Assembly: GCA_023409755.1 (NCBI GenBank) | Contig: JAEYRA010000129.1 | Coordinates: forward strand, 1 to 21,112 | Reading direction: 5' to 3' | Length of the DNA: 21,112 nucleotides | Origin: Bacillota bacterium | Lineage (GTDB): Bacteria > Bacillota > Clostridia > Christensenellales > UMGS416 | Shown: piece by piece, positions 15,079 to 21,112 of the stretch | Numbering within the stretch: the first letter of the stretch is position 1 | Layout of the letters: the number at the start of each line of letters is the position of its first letter | The notes under the pieces: generated by a model | Databases searched by the model: none | What the model saw: only the letters and a program-made list of their open reading frames with translations | What the model was told of the DNA's origin: nothing | Translations under genes and position numbers: made by a program

Positions 15079-16203
15079 TCACCCCCGCAGGCCCAGCGCC
15101 CGCAGGTGGGGCGCGAAGGGGCTGGGCACTGCCAGCTCCGCCAGGGCGGCACGGTCGGCCCAGCACCAGCCATCCGGCGGGTCGCCGTGGGCCTCCACCC
15201 GCCAGGCCTTGATGAGCCACTCCACATGGCTGAACACGTGCAGCACGTCGGGCAGGGGCGCGGCTTGGCCAGTGACGGTGAGCCCCCAGCACGCTGCCAC
15301 GGCGGCAACCTCGTCGGGGCCCTGCCAGCCCTCCACGCCCGGCAGCTCCCACAGGCCGGCCAGCAGCCCCCGGGGCTCCCGCTGGCGCAGCAGCAGGCCC
15401 TGCTCGCCCACCACCGCCAGCACCGTGCGCCGCTCCACCCGGCGGGGCGCTTTGGCGGCCTTCACCGGCAGGGTGGCGGCCACCCCCAGCGCCCGTCCTG
15501 TACAAAGTGCCGCCGCCGGGCAGTCCTCGCAGCGCGGTTGGCCATTGGGCAGGCACACCGTCGCACCCAGGTCCATCAACGCCTGGTTGAAGTCGCCGGG
15601 CCGGTCGGCGGGCATCGCGGCGGCCATGAGTGCCTCCACCGCCCGCCGCACGGCGGGCTGCGCCACGTCGGCCCCGCTGGCCGTGAGCCGCGTTGCCACC
15701 CGCAGCACGTTGCCATCCACCGCCGCCACCGCCACGCCGTGGGCGATGGACGCGATGGCCCCGGCGGTGTAGGGCCCGATGCCCGGCAGCGTCAGCAGAT
15801 CTGTCGGGTCACGGGGCAGTTCACCGCCAAAGCGCTCCACCACCACTCGCGCAGCCTTCTGCAGGTTGCGGGCCCGGCTGTAGTAGCCCAATCCTTCCCA
15901 CAGCTTCAACAGTGTGCCCTCGTCGGCCCCGGCCAGTGCCTCCACCGTGGGCATCACCGCCAGGAACCGTTCAAAGTAGGGCAGCACGGCCTCCACCCGC
16001 GTCTGCTGGAGCATGATCTCCGATATCCAGACGCGGTAAGCCGTGGGCAGGCTGCGCCAGGGCAGCACCCGGGCATGGCTGTCGTACCAGGGCAGCAGGG
16101 CACCCGGCAGGGCAAAGAGTGTGCCCAGCCGGTCAACCGGCACGATCAGGGCATCGGCCGTTCGCCGGGCATCAAAGGGCATGGGGTTACTTGCGTTTCT
16201 CAT
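15079..16203 (-). CDS. mutY: Adenine DNA glycosylase MutY
   Basis: A 374-residue base-excision repair enzyme that removes adenine paired with 8-oxoguanine. Catalytic E62 lies in WISEIMLQQTRVEAVLPYF, the helix-hairpin-helix is LPGIGPYTAGAI (139-150), and D163 in VDGNVLRV completes the active site. Four cysteines (217, 225, 228, 234) form the [4Fe-4S] site, with seven rather than the common six residues between the first two. A NUDIX-like C-terminal domain (about 245-370) recognises 8-oxoguanine; HVFSHVEW is its typical core. The start is uncertain: ATG at 16203 lies 6 bases after a -10 box with no ribosome site, and ATG at 16182 is also possible. The catalytic domain begins near residue 35, so the extra N-terminus may not be needed. 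Confidence 0.93.
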   Translation of the reverse strand: MRNASNPMPFDARRTADALIVPVDRLGTLFALPGALLPWYDSHARVLPWRSLPTAYRVWISEIMLQQTRVEAVLPYFERFLAVMPTVEALAGADEGTLLKLWEGLGYYSRARNLQKAARVVVERFGGELPRDPTDLLTLPGIGPYTAGAIASIAHGVAVAAVDGNVLRVATRLTASGADVAQPAVRRAVEALMAAAMPADRPGDFNQALMDLGATVCLPNGQPRCEDCPAAALCTGRALGVAATLPVKAAKAPRRVERRTVLAVVGEQGLLLRQREPRGLLAGLWELPGVEGWQGPDEVAAVAACWGLTVTGQAAPLPDVLHVFSHVEWLIKAWRVEAHGDPPDGWCWADRAALAELAVPSPFAPHLRALGLRG

Positions 16204-16209
16204 GGCCGC

Positions 16210-16238
16210 AGTATACCACAGCCCGGCCTGCCGCCCAA
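16210..16238 (-). promoter_or_regulatory. Promoter for mutY, possibly giving a leaderless mRNA
   Basis: On the - strand TTGGGC (-35, 16233-16238) and TATACT (-10, 16210-16215) are 17 bases apart, with TGG before the -10 forming an extended -10. The first mutY ATG is only 6 bases further, so transcripts would start at or near that codon. The promoter begins 5 bases after the TspO-like gene's stop. Confidence 0.6.
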
Positions 16239-16242
16239 GGTG

Positions 16243-16998
16243 TCAGCGTTCGTCCCCCAGGCGGCGCCACACAAAGGGCAGCGCCGCCACCTGCACCGCC
16301 AGCGCCGCGGCCACCGCCCACACGATGATCGGATACTGCCAGGCGTATTCCGTGCCCTGGCGCACCAGAATGGCCCCCAGCGCCCAGCACACCGCCACAG
16401 AAAAGGGCCAGTTGGCCCGCCACAGCGCCGCCAGAGACAGCCCGCCTGCCACCAGAACCATGAGGGCTGCCCACCCGGCCGGTGTCAGCGGCCCGCCCTG
16501 CCACCCCAGAGAGGTGAGCCAGGACGCCACCCCCACGATGGTGGCCACCGACACCCACCCGAGGTACAGGCCAAACGGGACAAAGACCAACCACCGGTCA
16601 CGCCCCTGCGCCGCGTTCACCCGGGGCCACAGGGCAATGAGGCACAAGAGCAGCCCCGCCAACACCAGCGCAGCCCAACCCAGCCGCTCGTAGTGCCACA
16701 GTACCAGCCAGGCGGCGTTGCACACGCAGGAGAGGGGGAACCACGGCAGCACGGCAGTGGCCCATTCCTTCCCGCCACCGCCAAAGCACCCTGCCTGCCA
16801 CAGGCAGAAAGCCGCCAGGCCAAGGTAGATCACCCCCCAGATGGCAAACGCGTAGGGTGCGGGGGTGATGAGCGTGGGGTACTTGGCCGATACCTCGCCG
16901 GTGGTGACCCCGGCAATGGGCAGCCACTCCGCCAAAACGTTGACTGTCACCATGAGCAGGAAAAACAGACCGTTGAGCCAAGGAGAAAGACGTTTCAT
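16243..16998 (-). CDS. TspO/MBR-related tryptophan-rich membrane protein
   Basis: A 251-residue integral membrane protein rich in Trp. The first part, LPIAGVTTGEVSAKYPTLITPAPYAFAIWGVIYLGL (about 27-62), is characteristic of Firmicutes proteins annotated as tryptophan-rich sensory protein, distantly related to TspO. It has more segments (about eight) than the five of classical TspO, and its extra C-terminal helices run to residue 245. TspO relatives bind porphyrins, but porphyrin binding by this longer subgroup is not established. The start at 16998 is set by GGAGGG 7 bases upstream; an in-frame ATG further upstream lacks a ribosome site. It is divergent from the CPBP protease gene and followed at once by the mutY promoter. 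Confidence 0.75.
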   Translation of the reverse strand: MKRLSPWLNGLFFLLMVTVNVLAEWLPIAGVTTGEVSAKYPTLITPAPYAFAIWGVIYLGLAAFCLWQAGCFGGGGKEWATAVLPWFPLSCVCNAAWLVLWHYERLGWAALVLAGLLLCLIALWPRVNAAQGRDRWLVFVPFGLYLGWVSVATIVGVASWLTSLGWQGGPLTPAGWAALMVLVAGGLSLAALWRANWPFSVAVCWALGAILVRQGTEYAWQYPIIVWAVAAALAVQVAALPFVWRRLGDER

Positions 16999-17030
16999 GG
17001 ATGTTCCCTCCATTCCCAAATTGGTTGGTA

Positions 17031-17036
17031 TATAAT
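17031..17036 (+). promoter_or_regulatory. -10 box for the CPBP protease gene
   Basis: A perfect TATAAT lies 77 bases before the CPBP ATG in the 115-base divergent gap; no good -35 is seen at 17 bases. The opposite strand also reads TATATA here, so the AT patch might serve both directions. Confidence 0.4.
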
Positions 17037-17113
17037 GGTATGGCAGGTCGGGCGATCTCTCCCGCGAAGTCTATGCAGAGCGGGGAATTTCATGCCCGGC
17101 TACAGGAGGAAGA

Positions 17114-18073
17114 ATGAAACGAATCGGTATTTTCCTGGCGCTCACCTTTGGGGTGACCTGGGCCATGGCCTTTGGGCTCATGGCTGCCGGCGGCACTGCC
17201 AACCCACTGGCAACGGTGGTGTTTTCGCTCTTTATGCTGGTGCCGGCACTGGCGAGCCTGGCCACCCGCGCCATCACCCGGCAGGGCTTTGGCAACCTGA
17301 TGCTGAAGCCCAACTTCCGGCGTGGGTGGCGTCAATACTTACTGGCGTGGTTCCTGCCGCCGGTGCTCATCGCGGTGGGAGCGGCAGTCTATTTCCTGCT
17401 GTGGCCCGGCCAGTTTGACCCCTCCATGACGGCAGTACTGGACGCGGCGGAAAACCAGGCTGCCGCAGCCGGGCAAACCTTGCCGCGGGATGCCATGCGC
17501 GTCATCCTGCTGGGGCAACTGGTGGGCGGGCTGTTCCTCGCGCCGGTGCTCAACATCGTCTTTACCACCGGGGAAGAGCTGGGCTGGCGGGGCTACCTGC
17601 TGCCGGGGCTGATGGAGCGGTTCTCCCCCCGGACGGCCACGCTGCTCACCGGTGTCATCTGGGGGCTGTGGCATGCGCCGATGATCGCCATGGGTCACAA
17701 CTATGGCCTCAATTACCCAGGCGCGCCGTGGTTGGGCATCCTCGCCATGGTGGTGTTCTGCGTGGTCATGGGGTCCCTCTTCTCCTGGCTGACGCTCCGC
17801 AGCGGCTCCATGCTGCCGGCAGCCGTGGGCCATGGGGCACTCAATGGCATGGCCGGCGCCGCCAGCTACTTCCTGGTGGCCGGGCAGGGCAATCCCTTTG
17901 TGGGGCCGCTGCCCACGGGCATTGTGGGCGGCATCGGCTTTGTGGTGGTTGGCATCGTTTGCTTTGTGGTGCTGGGCCGCAAAGTTGGCCCCCAGGCCAT
18001 CGAGCCCGAACCGGAGAAGGAACCCGAACCGGCCGAGGAGCCGCTGGGGCCCGTGCCGACAATCGAAGCCTGA
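17114..18073 (+). CDS. CPBP-family intramembrane metalloprotease (Abi/Rce1-like)
   Basis: A 319-residue membrane protein with about eight helices. The three metalloprotease motifs of the CPBP/Abi family are intact: EELGWRG (E154, E155, R159), WGLWHAP (H187) and GHGALNGM (H240, N244). Relatives include Rce1-type CAAX processing enzymes and bacteriocin self-immunity proteins; the bacterial substrate is usually unknown. AGGAGGAAG lies just before the ATG. The C-terminus (about residues 298-319) is a charged cytoplasmic tail with repeated EPEPEKEPEP and is not part of the protease fold. The gene diverges from the TspO-like gene and is followed by a strong hairpin. Confidence 0.88.
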   Translation: MKRIGIFLALTFGVTWAMAFGLMAAGGTANPLATVVFSLFMLVPALASLATRAITRQGFGNLMLKPNFRRGWRQYLLAWFLPPVLIAVGAAVYFLLWPGQFDPSMTAVLDAAENQAAAAGQTLPRDAMRVILLGQLVGGLFLAPVLNIVFTTGEELGWRGYLLPGLMERFSPRTATLLTGVIWGLWHAPMIAMGHNYGLNYPGAPWLGILAMVVFCVVMGSLFSWLTLRSGSMLPAAVGHGALNGMAGAASYFLVAGQGNPFVGPLPTGIVGGIGFVVVGIVCFVVLGRKVGPQAIEPEPEKEPEPAEEPLGPVPTIEA

Positions 18074-18136
18074 AGCGTCCCTGTCCGGCGTTGCCATGTG
18101 GGGTATGATTTGATACCTGATACCCGCTCTTTGACC

Positions 18137-18166
18137 AATCGCCCGGCGCGTCTGCGCCGGGCGATT
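18137..18166 (+). terminator. 13-pair hairpin after the CPBP gene
   Basis: AATCGCCCGGCGC (18137-18149) pairs perfectly with GCGCCGGGCGATT (18154-18166) around GTCT, 63 bases after the CPBP stop. A short T stretch follows on the + strand. It lies between convergent genes and could stop transcription from either side. Confidence 0.65.
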
Positions 18167-18213
18167 TCGCTGCTCGTCAGCATTGGTTCAATCCCTGCTG
18201 CGGGTCATGAATG

Positions 18214-18255
18214 CAGCACAACCGGCCCTCTCCTACGAGAGGGTCGGTTGTGCTG
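18214..18255 (-). terminator. 19-pair hairpin after the MerR gene
   Basis: Bases 18214-18232 pair with 18237-18255 (19 pairs, one G-U) around CTAC. The stem begins 17 bases after the MerR-gene stop on the - strand. No U-run follows in either direction, but length and position make a transcription boundary or 3'-end stabiliser likely. Confidence 0.55.
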
Positions 18256-18272
18256 TGTGAGGCTGGGGGCTG

Positions 18273-19259
18273 TTACCCGCGCGGCCGCACCGGGATGAGC
18301 AGATCAAGCTGCATGCCCTCGGGTTCGGCGGGGGCCACGCCCTGGCGGATGTGCCCAATGTAGTTGAGGTGCTCCTCCAGCAGGCCCATCATGTGCTCCT
18401 GGTCCTGCATGTCACCGGCAAACTCGTACTCGGGGTTCTTCATCACCCACTGGAAGAGCCACTCCCACTCGTGGAAGTTGCCCATCGGAATCATGTGGGC
18501 GGCGTAGAGCCCGCCGGTGAACTGCTTGCGCTCAAAGGGGGGCGGCACTTCCATGTCATCGGGGATCGTCACCCACACCTCGTACCCGTGGAAGCCCGTC
18601 TCGTCCACGGGGTTGGGGTGGTTGAACCCATAGTGCCGCAGGTCGGGTTTGCGCTCCGCAAGCCCCGTGTCGATGACCCACTGGTCGAGGGCCTTGCCCG
18701 CGTGGTACTCGGGGTCGTCCCCCACCACATGGCTGGCGGCCACCGTGGCCGGGGGCAGCCACAGAATGCGGACGTCGGTGAGTTCGTTGAGTGTCTCGTT
18801 GGCCCGGTTCAGGTCTTCCATTGGCTTTTCCTCCCGCACAATCGGATTGGAAAGGGGCAGGGCGGCCACCAGCGCCGTCACCTCGTCCTCCCCCAGCAGC
18901 CGGAGGGCATCGCCCGCCGGGCAGCCCCGCAGCCTGCTGATGAGGGCATCCACCACGCCCCGCACCGTGGCGAGGGCTGCCATCCGGCCATCGAGCTCCG
19001 CCCGCTGGGCTGCCAGGGCATCGACAAGCGCGGCCACGGTGCCATCCCGCAGCACGCCCGCAATGGCCCGCAGAGGCACCCGCAGGCGGCGCAACACCAC
19101 GATTTGCCGAATGCGCGCCACCGCCGCCTCGTCATAGGCGCGGTAGGCATAGTCCGGCCCACGTACACTGGCAATGAGCCCGATCTGCTCCCAATACCGC
19201 AGGGTGCGGGTGGAGAGACCCCAGTCCCGGCTGAGGTCGCGGATGGTGACAAGCGCCAT
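18273..19259 (-). CDS. MerR-family regulator with GyrI-like effector-binding domain
   Basis: A 328-residue regulator of the BmrR/multidrug-sensing layout. Residues 1-70 are the MerR winged helix (TIRDLSRDWGLSTRTLRYWEQIGLI, then YRAYDEAAVARIRQI); a coiled-coil dimerisation helix covers about 75-115; after a linker, about 155-325 form a GyrI-like effector domain with HVVGDDPEYHAGKALDQWV and GYEVWVTIPDD. The effector domain binds small hydrophobic or cationic compounds in known relatives; the ligand here is unknown. GGGGAG precedes the ATG by a few bases. No obvious target transporter sits next to it. Its own promoter has a MerR-type 19-base spacer with a dyad, so autoregulation is expected. Confidence 0.9.
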   Translation of the reverse strand: MALVTIRDLSRDWGLSTRTLRYWEQIGLIASVRGPDYAYRAYDEAAVARIRQIVVLRRLRVPLRAIAGVLRDGTVAALVDALAAQRAELDGRMAALATVRGVVDALISRLRGCPAGDALRLLGEDEVTALVAALPLSNPIVREEKPMEDLNRANETLNELTDVRILWLPPATVAASHVVGDDPEYHAGKALDQWVIDTGLAERKPDLRHYGFNHPNPVDETGFHGYEVWVTIPDDMEVPPPFERKQFTGGLYAAHMIPMGNFHEWEWLFQWVMKNPEYEFAGDMQDQEHMMGLLEEHLNYIGHIRQGVAPAEPEGMQLDLLIPVRPRG

Positions 19260-19282
19260 AGGTCACTCCCCTTTCCGGTATG

Positions 19283-19313
19283 AGCATAGCAGTTGACGCG
19301 GCGTCAAAGTCAA
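19283..19313 (-). promoter_or_regulatory. MerR-type promoter with operator in a 19-base spacer
   Basis: On the - strand TTGACT (-35, 19308-19313) and TATGCT (-10, 19283-19288) are 19 bases apart, too far for normal sigma-70 use and typical of MerR-activated promoters. The spacer contains the dyad TTGACG-CCG-CGTCAA (19293-19307), and a second nested dyad GTTGAC/GTCAAC is possible. The start codon follows 23 bases after the -10. Confidence 0.8.
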
Positions 19314-19468
19314 CCCCTCCGCCCCACATAGAGACCAACTTAATTACGTGGTTTCTTTGGGGTATTAAGGGTAAATACGGAAAAATTTATTGCCAGAATA
19401 CTGGTGACTTAAGATAGTTTGCTAGCAAAAAATACCTTTTATTTTCCAGTACAGCGTAGTCAAATACT

Positions 19469-19696
19469 TCAGATTTCACGCGATATGTGGGCCTCGATTG
19501 AGGCAGACAGCTTGCCAGTGCGGCAGATCTCGGCCGCTTCGGCGTCCGTCAGAGAGAACCCTTCACCAAGCTCCCAGCCCATGAGCGATCGGGCTGTGCG
19601 CCAGGAGCCAGAAATAAACTCCAGCGGCATTTCGCCGGAAGCCAGGGGAGAAAGGTCGAGCAGCCGGCGGGTGGTCGTCAGAACATACATGGACAC
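19469..19696 (-). CDS. Small protein of unknown function
   Basis: I do not recognise this 75-residue protein. It is mainly soluble and acidic to neutral, with no signal peptide, membrane segment or Cys pair motif; the end SLTDAEAAEICRTGKLSASIEAHISREI looks like two helices. The GTG at 19696 is preferred because AAGGAAG lies at normal spacing before it; ATG at 19690 is the alternative (73 residues). Amino acid composition and a complete frame argue for a real gene rather than a chance reading. It sits alone in a lower-GC stretch between the MerR promoter and a region with no intact gene. Confidence 0.5.
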   Translation of the reverse strand: MSMYVLTTTRRLLDLSPLASGEMPLEFISGSWRTARSLMGWELGEGFSLTDAEAAEICRTGKLSASIEAHISREI

Positions 19697-20143
19697 GGGA
19701 TCACTTCCTTCCGCTGGCACAAGGATAGCACAAAGGGCGAGCTAAAGCCATCTTAGCCAAATGAATCTAGCCAATAGCAATGTCTTCTGTCCACAGAGAT
19801 AAAGGAGTAAGATCACATCATCGGTGAAAATTGGGATGCGAAAACCCATAAACCAAAGGAGCCGGATGGCTCCTCTGATGCGAATGCCAACAGGCCCACA
19901 TTGTCGGGCTCTTCCGGCGTAACTTCGCAATCCGCCGGCGCACAGGGCGTTGATGGCAAGAACATTGTAGCAACCGAGGCGGGCAGCGTCAAGGATGACC
20001 CACAGGCCAGTATGAGAACAGCCACCTTTGCGAAAGCGGACGACAGGTAATCCCCCCATGGGCATCCGACGCACTACTGTGACCGAGCAAACACAGCACC
20101 TGCTGTTGCTGGTTGACTGATAGATATCAGAGCGATTTATTCT
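19697..20143. other. 447-base interval without an intact gene
   Basis: No frame on either strand has a start with ribosome site and a convincing protein. It holds a small hairpin at 19857-19874 (AGGAGCC/GGCTCCT around GGAT), a 6-pair stem at 19914-19938, and the possible gene remnant described separately. Composition is lower in GC than the core of the window. Confidence 0.5.
19811..20050 (+). pseudogene. Possible remnant of a secreted or linker-type protein
   Basis: An 79-codon frame runs from directly after a TAA (19808-19810) to TAA at 20048-20050 with no ATG or GTG near its beginning. The reading is hydrophilic and protein-like: KEPDGSSDANANRP, then SGSSGVTSQSAGAQGVDGKN and VKDDPQASMRTATF. 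It may be the 3' end of a gene that lost its start, or a chance open frame. No family is recognised. Confidence 0.2.
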
Positions 20144-20172
20144 CCGACAGGAGTACACATTCATTGTATAAT
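20144..20172 (+). promoter_or_regulatory. Promoter for the DUF5067-like gene
   Basis: A perfect TATAAT (20167-20172) with CCGACA (20144-20149) 17 bases upstream, 4 of 6 matches to the -35 consensus. The ATG follows about 64 bases later. Confidence 0.65.
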
Positions 20173-20236
20173 GATAATAATTAGGCGATTAGTGCATCAT
20201 CCATCGTGCTCTACACCAACAAGAGGAGGACTTCCT

Positions 20237-20818
20237 ATGGAACCCAAGCCACAGCAGCCCGCAACCAGGAAAAGGTGGCCCCTCGGTGCCACCATCGCCG
20301 TAGTCGTTTCCCTCAGCGTACTCGTCCAGCTCGCCTTGATGGCTGCTGTGGGCTTCGGATTTCTGTTCATGGTGCGGGAGGCATCAAACCCCGTCACAGC
20401 AGAGTCTGCATTGGCACTAAAAACAGCCAACGCCGTAGACAGCGGCGACCTGGGAGACTACCATGCGGAGATTCTCGAAGCGGTGCTGGTGGACGACTAC
20501 GACGGCAGTCCTTCCATCGCCATCCATCTGCGGTGGACGAACAACTCCACGGAGCCCATCGAAGCGGATTCTGCCCTGTACTCCGTCGCTTATCAGGATG
20601 GGGTGGAGCTAGCCATCACGGAGTTGCTGAGCGACGACCCAATCGACACCGCTGCACAATATAGAAAGGTCAAACCCGGCGTCACCCAGGACGTTTGGAT
20701 GACCTACTGCCTCTCCAATGAAACTTCGACGGTGGAGTTTACTCTGGAACCATGGTCACTCTTCAGCGTCGAGGCCCTCACGAAATACTTTGAGCCATCA
20801 AAGCTGGCACAAAATTAG
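20237..20818 (+). CDS. Membrane-anchored DUF5067/DUF4352-like protein
   Basis: A 193-residue protein with a short basic N-terminus, one membrane helix (about 17-45) and an extracellular domain. The pattern YHAEILEAVLVDDYDGSPSIAIHLRWTNNSTEPIEADSALYSVAYQDGVEL, then QYRKVKPGVTQDVWMTYCLSNETSTVEFTLEP, is typical of DUF5067-like immunoglobulin-fold domains common in Gram-positive surface proteins; no enzymatic motif is present. The ATG at 20237 is fixed by GAGGAGGA 7 bases upstream; a longer reading would begin at the -10 box. It has its own promoter and is followed by a strong terminator hairpin, so it is a single-gene unit. The function of the family is not known. Confidence 0.75.
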   Translation: MEPKPQQPATRKRWPLGATIAVVVSLSVLVQLALMAAVGFGFLFMVREASNPVTAESALALKTANAVDSGDLGDYHAEILEAVLVDDYDGSPSIAIHLRWTNNSTEPIEADSALYSVAYQDGVELAITELLSDDPIDTAAQYRKVKPGVTQDVWMTYCLSNETSTVEFTLEPWSLFSVEALTKYFEPSKLAQN

Positions 20819-20832
20819 CAATGAGGAGCCTA

Positions 20833-20858
20833 ACAGGCCACCCAAACGGGTGGCCTGT
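20833..20858 (+). terminator. Terminator hairpin of the DUF5067-like gene
   Basis: ACAGGCCACCC (20833-20843) pairs perfectly with GGGTGGCCTGT (20848-20858) around AAAC, 14 bases after the stop. No U-run follows, but a second hairpin starts two bases later. Confidence 0.65.
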
Positions 20859-20859
20859 C

Positions 20860-20884
20860 AGGCTGTCGACAAAGTCGACAGCCT
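20860..20884 (+). terminator. Second hairpin with AAA loop and short T-run
   Basis: AGGCTGTCGAC (20860-20870) pairs with GTCGACAGCCT (20874-20884) around AAA, followed by TT. Together with the previous stem it forms a tandem terminator. The core resembles the hairpin at 5039-5067. Confidence 0.65.
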
Positions 20885-21112
20885 TTCGCGTCTGGCTGGT
20901 CGTGGCCTTCGGCCACTGCTCGCCATAGCGACCCGGCCGCTGTTGCGACAGCCGCGATTCAAAGTGCTTGTTCTCGTTATGGCCAGATCGCCGTTCACGC
21001 CTTACGCGCCATCCGGGCGCTAAGGCATTGCAGAGCAATGCCTTCACGGCGTGACGGTTTTGCACGCATCCAGCGTGCTGATTCACCGCACATGTCGCCG
21101 ACTCTCAGTCCC
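20885..21112. other. Hairpin-rich non-coding end of the window
   Basis: No gene is supported here. Structures include GTGGCC/GGCCAC around TTC near 20905-20919, and a branched unit at 20996-21053: CACGCC (20996-21001) pairs with GGCGTG (21048-21053) and encloses a GCGCC/GGCGC stem and a perfect 10-pair stem (21022-21031 with 21035-21044). It is not a tRNA: lengths and loops do not fit. It may be an intergenic repeat or part of the next gene's leader, cut by the window end. Confidence 0.4.

Noticed and set aside
15058..17418. A 786-codon open frame on the + strand
   Set aside because: It lies opposite mutY and the TspO-like gene and runs out of frame into the CPBP gene; composition is Arg/His/Pro/Gln-rich and resembles no protein.
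19742..20164. A 140-codon open frame on the - strand
   Set aside because: Cys/Arg/Leu-rich composition without a ribosome site, and no domain; it overlaps the DUF5067-like gene's promoter.
20996..21055. A tRNA or tRNA-like gene
   Set aside because: Only two inner stems, wrong arm lengths and no T-loop or CCA-type end.
20778..21086. A 102-codon open frame on the - strand
   Set aside because: It passes through two terminator hairpins and the 3' end of the DUF5067-like gene, with no ribosome site.

Overview
The window looks like chromosomal DNA from a high-GC Gram-positive bacterium of the Firmicutes, most likely a Clostridia/Oscillospirales-type lineage. The support is strong AGGAGG-type ribosome binding sites, a lipobox lipoprotein, a YknXYZ/MacB-like exporter, a YkcB-like glycosyltransferase and a DUF5067-like protein. 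No rRNA, tRNA, CRISPR array, transposase or phage gene was seen. This placement is inference from gene content; there is no taxonomic marker gene.

Left part (1-4689, + strand): an MFS permease with its own terminator; a SerB-like HAD phosphatase with its own promoter; then a closely spaced trio of a two-domain GNAT acetyltransferase, a Cof-type HAD phosphatase and a small P-loop (FlaR/adenylate-kinase-like) NTPase. A 390-base non-coding stretch (4690-5080) with two strong hairpins follows.

Centre (5081-14236, - strand): eight co-directional genes that look like one transcription unit, read from right to left. They are a Gly-rich lipoprotein, a HlyD/YknX-like adaptor, a MacB/YknY-like ATPase, a MacB/YknZ-like permease, a GT39 (YkcB-like) membrane glycosyltransferase, an OmpR-family response regulator, a sensor histidine kinase and an SDR oxidoreductase. 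Most junctions overlap or are about 12 bases apart; the one larger gap (147 bases) lies before the glycosyltransferase. Upstream is a -10 box preceded by four copies of a 9-mer repeated every 11 bases, the layout expected for an OmpR/PhoB-type regulator, so the encoded two-component system may control its own operon. Four of the proteins share Gly-rich low-complexity segments placed outside the membrane. This is the best candidate in the window for an undescribed envelope system.

Right part (14554-21112): a small ABM-fold monooxygenase-like protein (+); MutY adenine glycosylase and a TspO-like Trp-rich membrane protein (-); a CPBP membrane protease (+) divergent from TspO; a MerR regulator with a GyrI-like effector domain (-) and a textbook MerR-type 19-base-spacer promoter carrying a dyad, which implies autoregulation; a short unknown gene (-); a possible gene remnant; and a membrane-anchored DUF5067-like protein (+) with a clear promoter and hairpin terminator. 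The window ends in about 230 bases of hairpin-rich non-coding DNA. GC content falls visibly in 14.4-14.9 kb and 19.3-20.8 kb compared with the GC-rich core.
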